This document shows, piece by piece, positions 49,857 to 59,042 of a stretch of 64,000 bases of DNA. The notes under the pieces were generated by a model. That model did no database searches, had not been told where the DNA came from, and saw only the letters and a program-made list of their open reading frames with translations. Made by a program: the position numbers and the translations under genes. Position 1 is the stretch's first letter; each line of letters starts with the position of its first letter. The DNA comes from Streptomyces sp. R21 (GTDB lineage: Bacteria > Actinomycetota > Actinomycetes > Streptomycetales > Streptomycetaceae): assembly GCF_041051975.1 (NCBI RefSeq), contig NZ_CP163435.1, positions 6,799,001-6,863,000 on the forward strand, written 5' to 3'.

Positions 49857-50507
49857 CTATTCGGGACGTTGGGTCCGGTCGTTGTGGGCGAGACCGTCCG
49901 GATGTCGCTCCGTGCGCTCGCCAAGCGGAAGAACCAGTACTCGTAGGGTTGTTGGGCCGGGCATGCGCTGGATCCGCCCCACCTCCTGCCAGCCCCAGTC
50001 GATGAGGGCGGTACCGGCCGAACGGGCGGACCGATCCACCAAAGTGACGCCGAGCGAAGCCTGGTGGTCGATGAGCAGGCGTTCCTGGAGCCGGCGGGCG
50101 AGCCCGCGTGCGTGCTGGTGGGGATGGACCACGGTTTCAAGGATCGCGAAGACGTGTCCGGACGCGGTCAGTTGCTCCAGGTTCTGCGGCAGTGGTCCGT
50201 CGAACCCCTGCCACCAGGAGCCGTCGCGCGGCACGGAGAAGCCGAGGACGCACCCCGTCAGGGCCTCCGCCTCGGCGACCAGCATGTCGAATCCCGGCAG
50301 TTTCACGTTGTCGGCCAGACGGTGCAGGAACCTCTCTCGGTCGTGGAACTCCTCACCCGGCTCGGTGGCGGAGGACTCCACGTACAGATCCGCCAGGTCC
50401 TCCCGCAGGCCCTCGGCCTGCCAGCGGTTCAACCGGCGCAGCCGCACCGTGTCCAGGTCGGGACGCTCTGAGCCTTCGGGATCGGGCGGTTGCCGCGGGG
50501 TGCGCAT
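49857..50507 (-). CDS. GNAT-like stress-island protein, copy 3
   Basis: A 216-residue paralog of 30545 and 40305. VRLRRLNRWQAEGLREDLADLY, GCVLGFSVPRDGSWWQGFDGPLP and LARRLQERLLIDHQASLGVTLVD are kept. The start at 50507 is chosen because the leader GAACCGAGGCGCCCC before it equals the leader of the two STAS genes; a longer ATG start exists at 50552. Here no STAS gene precedes it, so the STAS gene of this module seems lost and the protein now uses its leader. Confidence 0.75.
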   Translation of the reverse strand: MRTPRQPPDPEGSERPDLDTVRLRRLNRWQAEGLREDLADLYVESSATEPGEEFHDRERFLHRLADNVKLPGFDMLVAEAEALTGCVLGFSVPRDGSWWQGFDGPLPQNLEQLTASGHVFAILETVVHPHQHARGLARRLQERLLIDHQASLGVTLVDRSARSAGTALIDWGWQEVGRIQRMPGPTTLRVLVLPLGERTERHPDGLAHNDRTQRPE

Positions 50508-50574
50508 GGGGCGCCTCGGTTCGGGAGACCGGTAGATGTGCGGGAGTGCCATCGTGACCGATGGGCAGTGCGGC

Positions 50575-50611
50575 GCCGGGGTCCGGGACGTCTCTACAGC
50601 AGCATAGCCCC
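50575..50611 (-). promoter_or_regulatory. Conserved 37-bp element, copy 4
   Basis: On the minus strand: GGGCTATGCTGCTGTAGAG then ACGTCCCGGACCCCGGC. It lies about 70 bp before the GNAT-like start at 50507. TATGCT is intact. One arm of GGACGTCC is changed. Confidence 0.55.
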
Positions 50612-50731
50612 GGATCGGCGCCCCGCCGGGGCCCGTTGGGGGCCCGGGGCCACTGGGGCGCCGATGGACGAACGGTGAACGCGTCGGCCGGAACCATTCG
50701 CGGACAGCCGCTGTCGGACGGCGGAAACCCT

Positions 50732-51180
50732 GTTTGAACGTGGGCTGTCGGGGAGGCCGTCCGGTGTGCGTCGGACTGGAGCACGCCCGTGCGAGCAGCT
50801 GTCGCTGCTCCTCTGCGTGCTGCGGTCTGCCGGCCTCCCACGGTGAGTGATGCCCGCCGATCAGGGAGACACGTGCTCATGCCGGACGTACGCACGCAGA
50901 GCGGCAGGAGGTGGTGTGTGCCTGGATGCCGATGGCCGTCGACCCGAGTCTCGGCATCGCCTTCGCGAGCTTTGCCATACCGACGATCCTCGGCGAGGCG
51001 AAGCGGCACTTCCGTGACGAACTCTGGGGCGTGCATGTGCCGCGGCGCGTACAGGAGCTGCGCGGCCGGGTCCGGGGGCCGCCGGCAATGCGCTCAGCTC
51101 TTCAGCTCCGCGGACAGCTACCCGCTGACCGACACCCTCGGTGGCATGGAACCCGGCTTCGACCGGGTCGTCAACCGGGC
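50732..51180 (+). pseudogene. Collapsed copy of the stress sigma gene
   Basis: This repeats the DNA of the sigma gene at 36744-37713, including its promoter (GTTT-N14-GGGGAG), its leader and the start at 50879. At least three deletions remove region 1, most of region 2 (MPMAV is joined to DPSLG), most of region 3 and all of region 4. Pieces such as FASFAIPTILGEAKRHFRDELWG and YPLTDTLGGMEPGFDRV remain in different frames. It cannot make a sigma factor. Confidence 0.88.
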
Positions 51181-51561
51181 GGTGTCGACGAACGGCCCTA
51201 TTCCGCTTCACCTGTACCTGCTCTAGGCTTCACACGGGGAAGACGGGACTGCGGCCGTGTCAGGTAGCAGCAGGTCTTCCCATCCAGGCTCCCAGCCCCC
51301 GAGTCGGAAACGAGGCCGGCCGGAGCCGCATCGCCGGAGCACGCGGCTCCAGCCTCCGTCCTCCCGGCATTTCCAGACGGGGTCTTCTCACCAGTCCCGC
51401 CGCCGCGGAGGACAATGCGCGAGGACGGTGGAGGGGGGCCTCACATCCTCGTGGCCACGGCCGCCGCCGCCGCACAGCGGCGGCGGCCGTCCGGACCGTG
51501 AATCCCGGCGTGGGGGCGGCGGTCGGTGAGCAGGCGCAGAGAGCCGATCGGCATCGGTGCG

Positions 51562-51793
51562 TCAGGTTTCCCCGTCGGTCCGTTCGGGTTCCGTGTCCGG
51601 GGAGAAGCGGAGCCGGTGGGCCACCACGTCGGCGGCCACCTCGGCGAGCCGGCGTCCCTGCGTGTAGGAATGGGCGCGCAGCCGTACGAAGGCTTCGTCG
51701 ATGCCGACACCGAGCTGGAGCGGTGCACACGTCCACCCCACCGACCCGGGCACCACGTCCAGCCATCCAGAGCGCGACGGTCCGAGCACCCAC
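51562..51793 (-). pseudogene. Gutted GAF-ANTAR gene
   Basis: The end of the ANTAR gene at 39532 is kept almost unchanged (LQLGVGIDEAFVRLRAHSYTQGRRL to FSPDTEPERTDGET). In front of it a deletion of about 145 codons joins a piece of the N-terminus (VGGVDVCTAPA) in another frame. The whole GAF domain is missing. The gap 51181-51561 beside it holds nothing else that I recognise. Confidence 0.8.
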
Positions 51794-51994
51794 CTGGGGC
51801 GCCGCGCACCCGCATCCTGGAGACGGAGGAGGAGGGGTGAATTCCGGGAGTCGGTGTCAACTGGCTTGATCTCAAGCCTGGTTGACCTGCGGATTCGTTT
51901 CGCGGGCCGGGCTGTTGGGCAAGGATCGGGCAGCGTGGTCCCGGCCCGTTCGGGCCTGGGCGGCTTTGGTCGCCTGAGGGAGGGGGGAAGCGCT

Positions 51995-52870
51995 GTGCGT
52001 GACCATGTGGGGACTGTGGACGGGCGGCGGCTGCGGGTCGAGGTGTCGGGGCATCCGGACGGGCATCCGGTGTTTCTGCTGCACGGCACACCGGGCAGCC
52101 GGGTCGGGCCCCGGCCACGGCCCATGTTCCTGTACCAGCGCGGCACTCGCCTCATCAGCTACGACCGCCCCGGCTACGGCGGTTCGGACCGCAGGGCCGG
52201 GCGCCGGGTGGTGGACGTCGTCCAGGATGTGGCGGTCGTCGCGGACGCGCTGGGCGTGGACCGGTTCGCGGTGGTCGGCCGCTCCGGCGGCGCACCGCAT
52301 GCCCTGGCCTGCGCCGCGCTGCTGCCGGACCGGGTGACCCGGGCCGCCGCGCTCGTCGGGCTCGCCCCGCGCGACGCGGAGGGGCTCGACTGGTTCGCGG
52401 GCATGGCGCCCTCCAACGTCGACGAGTTCCGCACCGCGTTCACCGACCCCGAGCGGTTCGAGGAACGGCTGATCCCGCGCTCCGACGCCATCCGGAGCGA
52501 CCCGGCGCGGCTGCTGGAGGAACTGCGCCGGGATCTCACCGCCGACGACCGTTCGATCGTGTCGGACACGGCGATGCGGTCCATGCTGCTGCGCAACTTC
52601 CGTGAGGCGCTGCGTACTTCACCGTACGGCTGGATCGACGACGCCCTCGCGCTGACCGGCCCCTGGGGGTTCGACCCCGCGGACATCCGGGTCCCCGTCC
52701 TGCTGTGGCACGGCGAGCAGGACGTCTTCTCCCCGGCCTCGCACGCCTCCTGGCTCGCCGCCCGCATTCCGCAGGCCAAGAAGGTCGTCGAGCCGACGGC
52801 CGCGCACTTCGCGGCCCTGCGCGCCCTCCCCAAGGTGATCGGCTGGCTGATCGAGGGCGCGCTCGTCTGA
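51995..52870 (+). CDS. Alpha/beta hydrolase
   Basis: A 291-residue alpha/beta-hydrolase-fold enzyme. FLLHGTPGSRVGPRPR holds the oxyanion region. VVGRSGGAPHALA carries the nucleophile Ser (GxSxG type), LLWHGEQDVFSP the Asp, and PTAAHFAALRA the His. The substrate is unknown. The GTG follows GAGGGAGGGGGGAAG. It ends 8 bases before the convergent fxsT gene and is the first ordinary gene after the accessory block. Confidence 0.9.
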   Translation: MRDHVGTVDGRRLRVEVSGHPDGHPVFLLHGTPGSRVGPRPRPMFLYQRGTRLISYDRPGYGGSDRRAGRRVVDVVQDVAVVADALGVDRFAVVGRSGGAPHALACAALLPDRVTRAAALVGLAPRDAEGLDWFAGMAPSNVDEFRTAFTDPERFEERLIPRSDAIRSDPARLLEELRRDLTADDRSIVSDTAMRSMLLRNFREALRTSPYGWIDDALALTGPWGFDPADIRVPVLLWHGEQDVFSPASHASWLAARIPQAKKVVEPTAAHFAALRALPKVIGWLIEGALV

Positions 52871-52878
52871 CGAGCCCC

Positions 52879-55800
52879 TCACACCGACAGCGGTTCCAGG
52901 TCCCGGTATATGCGGCGGTCGTCGGAGGCGACCTGGATGATGCCGTTGTCCTCGCCGAGCAGCATGCGCAGTTCGGTGAGGGCCTCCTCGCGGATCTGGT
53001 GGGCCTCGTCCTCGCGGCCCATCGAGGCGAGGGTGAGCGCGTAGTTGGTGACGACGGCCAGGGTTTCGGGGTGGTGCGCGCCGAGGACGATGCGCAGGGT
53101 GGTCATGGCCTTCTCCTCCAGGACCTTGGCCTCCTCCCAACGACCTTGGTCCGCAAGGACGTTGGCATAGTTGACGCCGCAGAAGAGGGTGTGCGGGTGC
53201 TTGTCCCCCAGGATCTCCGCCATCCGTCGCAGGACCTGGCGGAAGACCTCCTCCGCCTCCTCGACGTCCCCGCAACCCCATTGGAAGATCCCGAGGTTGT
53301 TCAGCGCGGCCTGGGTGTAGGGATGGGCCTCGCCCGGCACCTTCACGTACTCGGCGAGCGCCTCCCGTGCCACCTCGCGCGCGGCCTCCCGCTCGTCGGC
53401 CGCGAACAGGTCGGCGGCCAGGTTGAGATCGCAGGCCAGGGAGTCCGGCGTCGGCTTCGGGTACTGCGCGCGGTACTCGGCACGCGTCGCCGTCGTCAGC
53501 CGCCGGGCGTCCTCGAACTGCCCCGCCCGGCGCAGCGACACGGCGAGCGACTTGGCGCACCGCAGCGTGCCGGGGAAGCCCTTGCCGAGGAGGCGCTTGT
53601 GGGCGTCGTACGTTCGCGACAACAGTGCCACGGACTCGGAGTAGCGGCCGACCTCGCGCAGATCGCGGCCGAGGCGCTCGGCGGAGGCCAGCGTGTAAGG
53701 GTGGTCGGGGCCGAGGACCTCCATACGGCGGTCCAGGGTGTCCTGGTCGAGGACGCGCGCCTCGCCGTAGTTGCCGACCATGCGCAGCGCGAGCGCGAGG
53801 TTGTTGGCGGCGCTGAGGGTGCGCCGGTGCGACTCGTGGAAGATCTGGCTGAACCCGTCGTGCGCCTCCTTCGCGAGACCCACCGCCGAGGTGTACTCGC
53901 CGAGCGCCGCCAGGTCGCTGGCCAGGTTGGATGTGGTCACATACGTGTGCGGGTGCGAAGAACCGAGGACGCGGCGCTGCCGCTCGAGCAGCTCCGTGTC
54001 GATGTCGCGGGCCTCCACGTACCGCCCCTGGGAGCGCAGCACGCTGGCGAGCTGGCAGCGCAGGTACAGGTACTGGATGTCGTCCTCGCCCAGCAGGTCC
54101 TTCCAGTGCGCGAGGAGTTCCTCGCCGCGGCGCTGGGCGCCGGGGAAGTCGCCGCGCTTCCAGAGGTAGCGGATGCGGTCGATGAGCAGCCGGCGGGTGC
54201 CGGCGTCGATGCAGTTGCGGGCGTCGGAGGCGGTGAGGTGCGGCCAGATGACGGCGAAGCGCGGCCAGGTCTCCGGGTCGTCGATGGGCTCGTCGCCGTC
54301 CGGACGGGCGCCGGCCAGCACGGTGTGCACGACGTGCCGGGCCTGCTGCTGCTCCTCCTCGGTGAGCTGCGCCCGGATCACGGCCTGCACCAGCCGGTGG
54401 ACCTGGATGCTGTTGCTGACCTGGTCGACCTTGGCGAGTGCGAACCGTCCTATCTCCCGGATGACGCGGCCGAGCAGCAGACTCTCCTGGAGTGAGGCGT
54501 CGTACGGCTTCAGCGCGTCGATCATCTCCTTGCTGTAGAGCAGGTGCGAGGAGATCGGCTCGGGGGCCAGGAAGGCGCACAGCTGGAGCAGCCGCACCGA
54601 GGCCGGGGAGCGTTCCTTCAGCCGGGCGATGGAGATGTTCCAGGTCGCGGCCACGGAGTGGGAGTAGTCGGCGGGCTGGTTGAGCGCCAGTACGTCGGTG
54701 GTCTGGTCGGCGAGCTGCTGGAGGTAGTCGGCGATGGGGGTGGCCGTCTCGGCGAGCCACGCAGCCGTCTGCTCCACCGCGAGCGGCAGGTCGCCGACCG
54801 CGCTCGCCACCTGGTCGGCCTCCTCGACACTGAGGCCGGAGGCCCGCCGGGTGAGGTGCTCGATGCTCTCCTCGCGCAGGAAGACGTCGATGGGCAGCGC
54901 CGAACCGCCTTGCACCCAGGCCTGGTTGCGCGAGGTGATGAGGATGTGGCCGCCGCCCTGCGGGAAGTAGCGGGAGAGCCAGGACGGGTCGTCGGCGTTG
55001 TCGAAGATGAGGAGCCACCGCTTGGTCGGCAGCCCGCGGGCCAGCATCTGCACGGCTTCCTGGCTGGCCATCGTCATGTCGTCGCCGCCGGGCGCGCCGA
55101 TGCGGGCGGCCAGTTCGGCGAGCGAGGCGACCACGTCGTCCTCGTGCTCGGCCGAGGTCCACCACACCAGGTCGTAGTCGGCCATGAAGCGGTGCACGTA
55201 TTCGATGGCGACCTGTGTCTTGCCGACCCCGCCGAGGCCGAACAGTGCGAGCGGCTGCGGCGCCATCTGGGAGGCGCCGCTGTCGAACTGGTCGCGGACC
55301 CGGTCCAGGATGACGTTGCGGCCGGTGAAGGTGTTGTTGCGCTGCGGCGCGTTCCAGTGCGCCGGAGTGCTGCCCGGGAAGCGGGGACCGGACGTGCCGC
55401 TCTCCACGGACTGCCCGGGCAGGTCGACGGCGCTCAGCAGCGAGACGACGCACTGCGCCTGGTCCAGCCGGTGCAGGTCGACCGGGTTGTGGTCCAGGTA
55501 CGACGTGGGCAGCCGGACCTCGTCGACCCGCAGCGGGGTCACCGCACCGCGCGGGGTCTCCGTGTCGGCCTCGGTCAGCGCGCGCCAGACCGCGTCCGCG
55601 TACCGGGACTTCTGGAAGGCGTTCGACAGCAGAACGAGGATGCGGGTCGTGTTGTCCGAGCGTTCGACGGGGCCCGCCGAGATGTCGTGCTGGGTCACGT
55701 TGCAGCCGGAGCGCTTGAGGAGCGACTCGACCCAGTCGGCCCACATGCGGTTCTCCGCCGCGTACGCGACGACGACGTCCGTCGCGGTGGTCAGCGGGCG

Positions 55801-56811
55801 CCGCCGCAGGAACGCGTCGCGGCAGCGCAGCCGTACAGGTTCGGGGACCGTGGGCAGGGTGGTGACCTTGCCCTCCGAGATGACGGTGGTGAGGCGTTCG
55901 AAGGCGGACAGCAGCGAGTTGGCGATGCCGCTCTCGTCCCCGACGGTGGCCAGCGTCTCTTCGTAGGCGTAGTACGGCCGGTAGGGGATCTCGACGTTCC
56001 CCCAGTACGCGGTCAGCTCCTCGGCGCTCAGCTCGCCCTCGTCGGGGTTCTTGGGCAGACCGTCGAACTTGAGGCGGGCCAGCGCCCGTCCGGCGTCGAC
56101 CTTCTCCTTCTCGCCCTCGTCGATGCGCATCGGTACCGGCAGGACGCGGATCCTGCGCTTGCGGTAGCCGTCCTGCACGCTGCGGGCGACGGCGGCCGCG
56201 CCGTCCATCGACTGGTCGCTGAGGGTGAAGCAGTCCACGAGGATGTCCGGCATCTGGATCGTGCAGATGTCCGCGCTGTCCGACAGCCCGGTGCGGCTGT
56301 CGATCAGGACGTAGTCGTACGACGCCTTCATGCTGTCGCGCAGCGCGTCCAGGAAGAGTCCGCCGCCGAGCCGCTCGTAGAAGTTGTCCCACTCGAAGGA
56401 CGACACGGTCGCCGAGTACGAGCGGTCCTGGCGGCCGGCGGAGAGGAAGTCGAGCGAGCCGCCCTCGGCGAAGCGCAGTCCGAGGCGCTCGGGGGTGAGC
56501 GAGATGGCGTGCTGTTCGACGTCGGCGAAGTCCAGGTGCCAGGGGCCGGAGCGCTGGGTCCCGGCGGTCGCGGCCCAGGCGTACTCGTTGATGATGTCGA
56601 TGACGCCGGTGGTGGCGGCGAGCGCGCTGGGATCGAGGAACGGGTGGAAGAAGCGGTGCAGGCCGGGGGCTTCCAGGTCCCAGTCGACGGTCAGTACCCG
56701 CTTGCCGTTGGCGGCGAGGATCCAGGCCGTGTTGGCGAGGGCCATCGTGCGGCCGGTGCCACCTTTGTACGAGTAAAAGGTGATGATGCGTCCGTCCTGC
56801 GCGGCCGTCAT
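52879..56811 (-). CDS. fxsT: FxsT: ATPase / TIR-like / NB-ARC / TPR protein
   Basis: A 1310-residue cytoplasmic protein. Residues 10-300 are a ParA/MinD-like ATPase with deviant P-loop KGGTGRT (16-22) and DWDLEAPG. A TIR-like module follows (TDVVVAYAAENRMWADWVESLL). Next is an NB-ARC ATPase (LFGLGGVGKTQVAIEY, Walker B RWLLIFDNADD, GGGHILITSRN). The last 450 residues are kinesin-light-chain-type TPRs (LGSSHPHTYVTTSNLASDL, LGPDHPYTLASAERLG). This architecture matches the TPR protein of FxSxx-COOH RiPP systems. It overlaps fxsC by 4 bp. Its role, perhaps a signalling or effector switch, is unknown. Confidence 0.88.
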   Translation of the reverse strand: MTAAQDGRIITFYSYKGGTGRTMALANTAWILAANGKRVLTVDWDLEAPGLHRFFHPFLDPSALAATTGVIDIINEYAWAATAGTQRSGPWHLDFADVEQHAISLTPERLGLRFAEGGSLDFLSAGRQDRSYSATVSSFEWDNFYERLGGGLFLDALRDSMKASYDYVLIDSRTGLSDSADICTIQMPDILVDCFTLSDQSMDGAAAVARSVQDGYRKRRIRVLPVPMRIDEGEKEKVDAGRALARLKFDGLPKNPDEGELSAEELTAYWGNVEIPYRPYYAYEETLATVGDESGIANSLLSAFERLTTVISEGKVTTLPTVPEPVRLRCRDAFLRRRPLTTATDVVVAYAAENRMWADWVESLLKRSGCNVTQHDISAGPVERSDNTTRILVLLSNAFQKSRYADAVWRALTEADTETPRGAVTPLRVDEVRLPTSYLDHNPVDLHRLDQAQCVVSLLSAVDLPGQSVESGTSGPRFPGSTPAHWNAPQRNNTFTGRNVILDRVRDQFDSGASQMAPQPLALFGLGGVGKTQVAIEYVHRFMADYDLVWWTSAEHEDDVVASLAELAARIGAPGGDDMTMASQEAVQMLARGLPTKRWLLIFDNADDPSWLSRYFPQGGGHILITSRNQAWVQGGSALPIDVFLREESIEHLTRRASGLSVEEADQVASAVGDLPLAVEQTAAWLAETATPIADYLQQLADQTTDVLALNQPADYSHSVAATWNISIARLKERSPASVRLLQLCAFLAPEPISSHLLYSKEMIDALKPYDASLQESLLLGRVIREIGRFALAKVDQVSNSIQVHRLVQAVIRAQLTEEEQQQARHVVHTVLAGARPDGDEPIDDPETWPRFAVIWPHLTASDARNCIDAGTRRLLIDRIRYLWKRGDFPGAQRRGEELLAHWKDLLGEDDIQYLYLRCQLASVLRSQGRYVEARDIDTELLERQRRVLGSSHPHTYVTTSNLASDLAALGEYTSAVGLAKEAHDGFSQIFHESHRRTLSAANNLALALRMVGNYGEARVLDQDTLDRRMEVLGPDHPYTLASAERLGRDLREVGRYSESVALLSRTYDAHKRLLGKGFPGTLRCAKSLAVSLRRAGQFEDARRLTTATRAEYRAQYPKPTPDSLACDLNLAADLFAADEREAAREVAREALAEYVKVPGEAHPYTQAALNNLGIFQWGCGDVEEAEEVFRQVLRRMAEILGDKHPHTLFCGVNYANVLADQGRWEEAKVLEEKAMTTLRIVLGAHHPETLAVVTNYALTLASMGREDEAHQIREEALTELRMLLGEDNGIIQVASDDRRIYRDLEPLSV

Positions 56812-58139
56812 GCTTCTCCTCCGTGGTCGGGTCCCGCGCCCGGGCGCGGCGGCGGGTGGGTGGGGCCCACGAGGCGGGGCCTGGGCAGGTGCGGGCCGGC
56901 GGGCGGGTTGGCCGCCGCGTGCTTGAGGTACTGCCGGGTCGCGTGCGCGACGACGGCCGGGAGGACGTCGGTGAACGCCTTGAGGGTCGGTACGCCGTTG
57001 ACGGCGATCCGGCAGTCGGTGCGGCGCCCCCGGTCCAGGATCAGCGGCAGGGTGCGCTCCAGTTCGGCCGTGAGCTTCTGGCCCTCGGCGCCGTGACACT
57101 GCACGTCCGCCCGGTTCCAGGGGACGACGGCGCTGATCCAGGGGCGGGCGCGGGTGTCGAAGGCCTTGAGTCTGCGCCGGCGTTCCTCGTCGGCGAGGGC
57201 CCAGCGGTCGACGAGCAGGATGCCGGGCCTGCTCGGGGTCGCCTTCTCCTGGTCGGCGGTGGCGCCGAGGGGGCTGTCCTCGTCGCCGGGGTCCTCGTCG
57301 TCGAAGGAGGACACGGTGATCCGGTAGTCGAGCGAGCGGATCAGCTCCTCGGCGAGCGCGGGCAGCGGCCGGGTGCTCTCCGAGTGGTACGGGTTCCAGT
57401 CCTGGGCGTCCTCGCCGTACGGGCGGACGTCCCGGTGCTCCGGAAGACTGTGCCGGGTGGGGGCGGCGATGGTGAGGTGGATGCGCCGGGGGCCTTCGCC
57501 GCGCGGTTTGAAGGCGCTGGGCGTGGACTCGTACGGGCGGGGGCGACTGGCGGGGAGCGGGGACTCGTGGGCGACGCGGACGATGCGCTGGGCGAGGGCG
57601 AGGACTATTTCCTCGTACTCGTCGTGCAGCCGGTTGAGTTTTATCAGCCCGTATATCCCGTTGGCCGCATAGCGGTCGCCGAGTGCGGCGTGGTCGATGT
57701 GGATATGCCGTACGGAGTCCGGGAGTTGGGCGTAGTCGACGTGGGTCCACAGGGCCGGGACGATCGCCGGTACGTCTCCGGCGCCGGTCGTCCGGGCGCG
57801 CAGAATGCGCTCGTTGAACGCGAACCACTCGCGGCCGCAACTCTCGCTGGTGAAGTAGCGCGGCGAGAACAGCGGCACGAACACCCGGCAGGTGGCCAGG
57901 TTTTCGCTGAGTTTCTCCGGCCAGCCGTCCCCCGAGCGCATCTCCCGGTCCATGAAGCCCGCGGGGACGCCGGCCGGGAGGTCGGTGAGCGCCATGATGT
58001 GGTCGCAGAGATCCGTGAAGAGCCTGTGCACCCAGTGATCGGGGTCGCCGCCGCCGGACCCCCAGGTCGGCGTGTGCGCGTAACTCAGAAAAAAGTAGGG
58101 CCAGTTGTCCGATGCCCGTTCCCGATCAGTTGCGTTCAC
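56808..58139 (-). CDS. fxsC: FxsC: TIR-like protein of the fxs system
   Basis: A 443-residue protein. The N-terminal TIR-like domain has YFFLSYAHTP, the FMDREMRSGDGWPEKLSENLATCRVFVPLFSPRYFTSESCGREW block with the Glu of TIR folds, and HIDHAALGDRYAANGIYGL. The C-terminal half (about residues 220-420) is a second alpha/beta domain (RIHLTIAAPTRHSLPEHRD, ISAVVPWNRADVQ). It is the constant partner of FxsB in these loci. The start is a GTG at 58139. It is coupled to fxsT by an ATGA overlap and lies 126 bp after the acetyltransferase gene. Confidence 0.87.
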   Translation of the reverse strand: MNATDRERASDNWPYFFLSYAHTPTWGSGGGDPDHWVHRLFTDLCDHIMALTDLPAGVPAGFMDREMRSGDGWPEKLSENLATCRVFVPLFSPRYFTSESCGREWFAFNERILRARTTGAGDVPAIVPALWTHVDYAQLPDSVRHIHIDHAALGDRYAANGIYGLIKLNRLHDEYEEIVLALAQRIVRVAHESPLPASRPRPYESTPSAFKPRGEGPRRIHLTIAAPTRHSLPEHRDVRPYGEDAQDWNPYHSESTRPLPALAEELIRSLDYRITVSSFDDEDPGDEDSPLGATADQEKATPSRPGILLVDRWALADEERRRRLKAFDTRARPWISAVVPWNRADVQCHGAEGQKLTAELERTLPLILDRGRRTDCRIAVNGVPTLKAFTDVLPAVVAHATRQYLKHAAANPPAGPHLPRPRLVGPTHPPPRPGAGPDHGGEA

Positions 58140-58265
58140 GCGCCCCCCTGCCTGCCGATGACGCCTTCGTCCCGCCGCTGGCGCCATCTGGCCGGAACCA
58201 ACAATGTGCCCGACGACCTGCCCAGACGGGTCGCCGCTTTCACGTCATTTACTGGCGATATCCAG

Positions 58266-59042
58266 TCATCCGTGCGACATGCGCGCGCCGACGAAGTCGA
58301 CGGCCGGGCGCATATCGAAAAGAGTCACTTTCCTCCCCGCCAGTTCGCCCCCCGTGAGAAGTGCGGGAGGAAGTTCAGCCCCGTGAACGGAGAACTCGCT
58401 GTCGTCCAGGGCGGTGTCCTCGTAGGTGACCCAGTTCCCCTTCCCGCCCGTCACGCACTGGTAGGTGCGCGTGGGCCGGGGCGGAGTCGTCCGGTACTCG
58501 GCGAGATGGAACGCGCTGCACACCCCGAACCCCACCCGCAGCAGCAGGACTTGGGCCCCGGCCGCGTACAGCCGGGCCAGCGGCGAGCGCTCCCCGAGCA
58601 GACAGTGCGGATCGTGCCCGTCGAGCAGCTCGGCGGCGCGCGGCCCGAGCGCCGCCATGGAGGTCTGCGGGTGGGCGCTGCGCACGGCGCCGGGGGAGGT
58701 GCGGACGCACTCGGCGAGCCTCCCCATGGCCAGGCAGGGCGTGGTCTCCGGCTCGAACGGGAGCATCGAGGCGCGGAACTCCTCCTTCTCCCGTTCGGAC
58801 AGGTGGTTCGTCAGCGCCCGGTGGGCCCGGGACGTGCGGGAGTTCTCCTGTGTGAACGCGGGCACGACCAGCGTGCCGCCCTGGCCCAGGGCGTCGAGCA
58901 GGGTGTCCCGGACCTCGGTGTCGCGCAGCCCGCTGCCGCCGAGGGAGGCGTGCACCATGAGGACACCGCCTCGGCGGATGCCCGATGTCTTCAGGAGAAG
59001 GGCGAGTTCATCGCTGGTGGAGGGGCCGGGGGTGGCGGTCAC
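58266..59042 (-). CDS. AAC(3)-family N-acetyltransferase-like protein
   Basis: A 258-residue protein of the aminoglycoside 3-N-acetyltransferase fold (Antibiotic_NAT): RRGGVLMVHASLGGSG, LGQGGTLVVPAFTQENS, RTSPGAVRSAHPQTSMAALGPRAAELLDGH and LLLRVGFGVCSAFHLAEY. The last motif has Phe/Gly where drug-modifying enzymes have HxxNT, so its substrate is probably not an aminoglycoside. The GTG overlaps the fxsB stop by 4 bp, so it is made together with the radical SAM enzyme. It could acetylate the matured peptide or another small molecule; this is inference. Confidence 0.87.
   Translation of the reverse strand: MTATPGPSTSDELALLLKTSGIRRGGVLMVHASLGGSGLRDTEVRDTLLDALGQGGTLVVPAFTQENSRTSRAHRALTNHLSEREKEEFRASMLPFEPETTPCLAMGRLAECVRTSPGAVRSAHPQTSMAALGPRAAELLDGHDPHCLLGERSPLARLYAAGAQVLLLRVGFGVCSAFHLAEYRTTPPRPTRTYQCVTGGKGNWVTYEDTALDDSEFSVHGAELPPALLTGGELAGRKVTLFDMRPAVDFVGARMSHG

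Noticed and set aside
54544..57096. 850-residue open frame on the plus strand
   Set aside because: It is antisense to fxsT and fxsC, which have clear domains; it has no recognisable motifs.
58266..59042. Aminoglycoside resistance gene
   Set aside because: The fold is AAC(3)-like, but the active-site motif differs and it is coupled to fxsB; a drug-resistance role is not supported.
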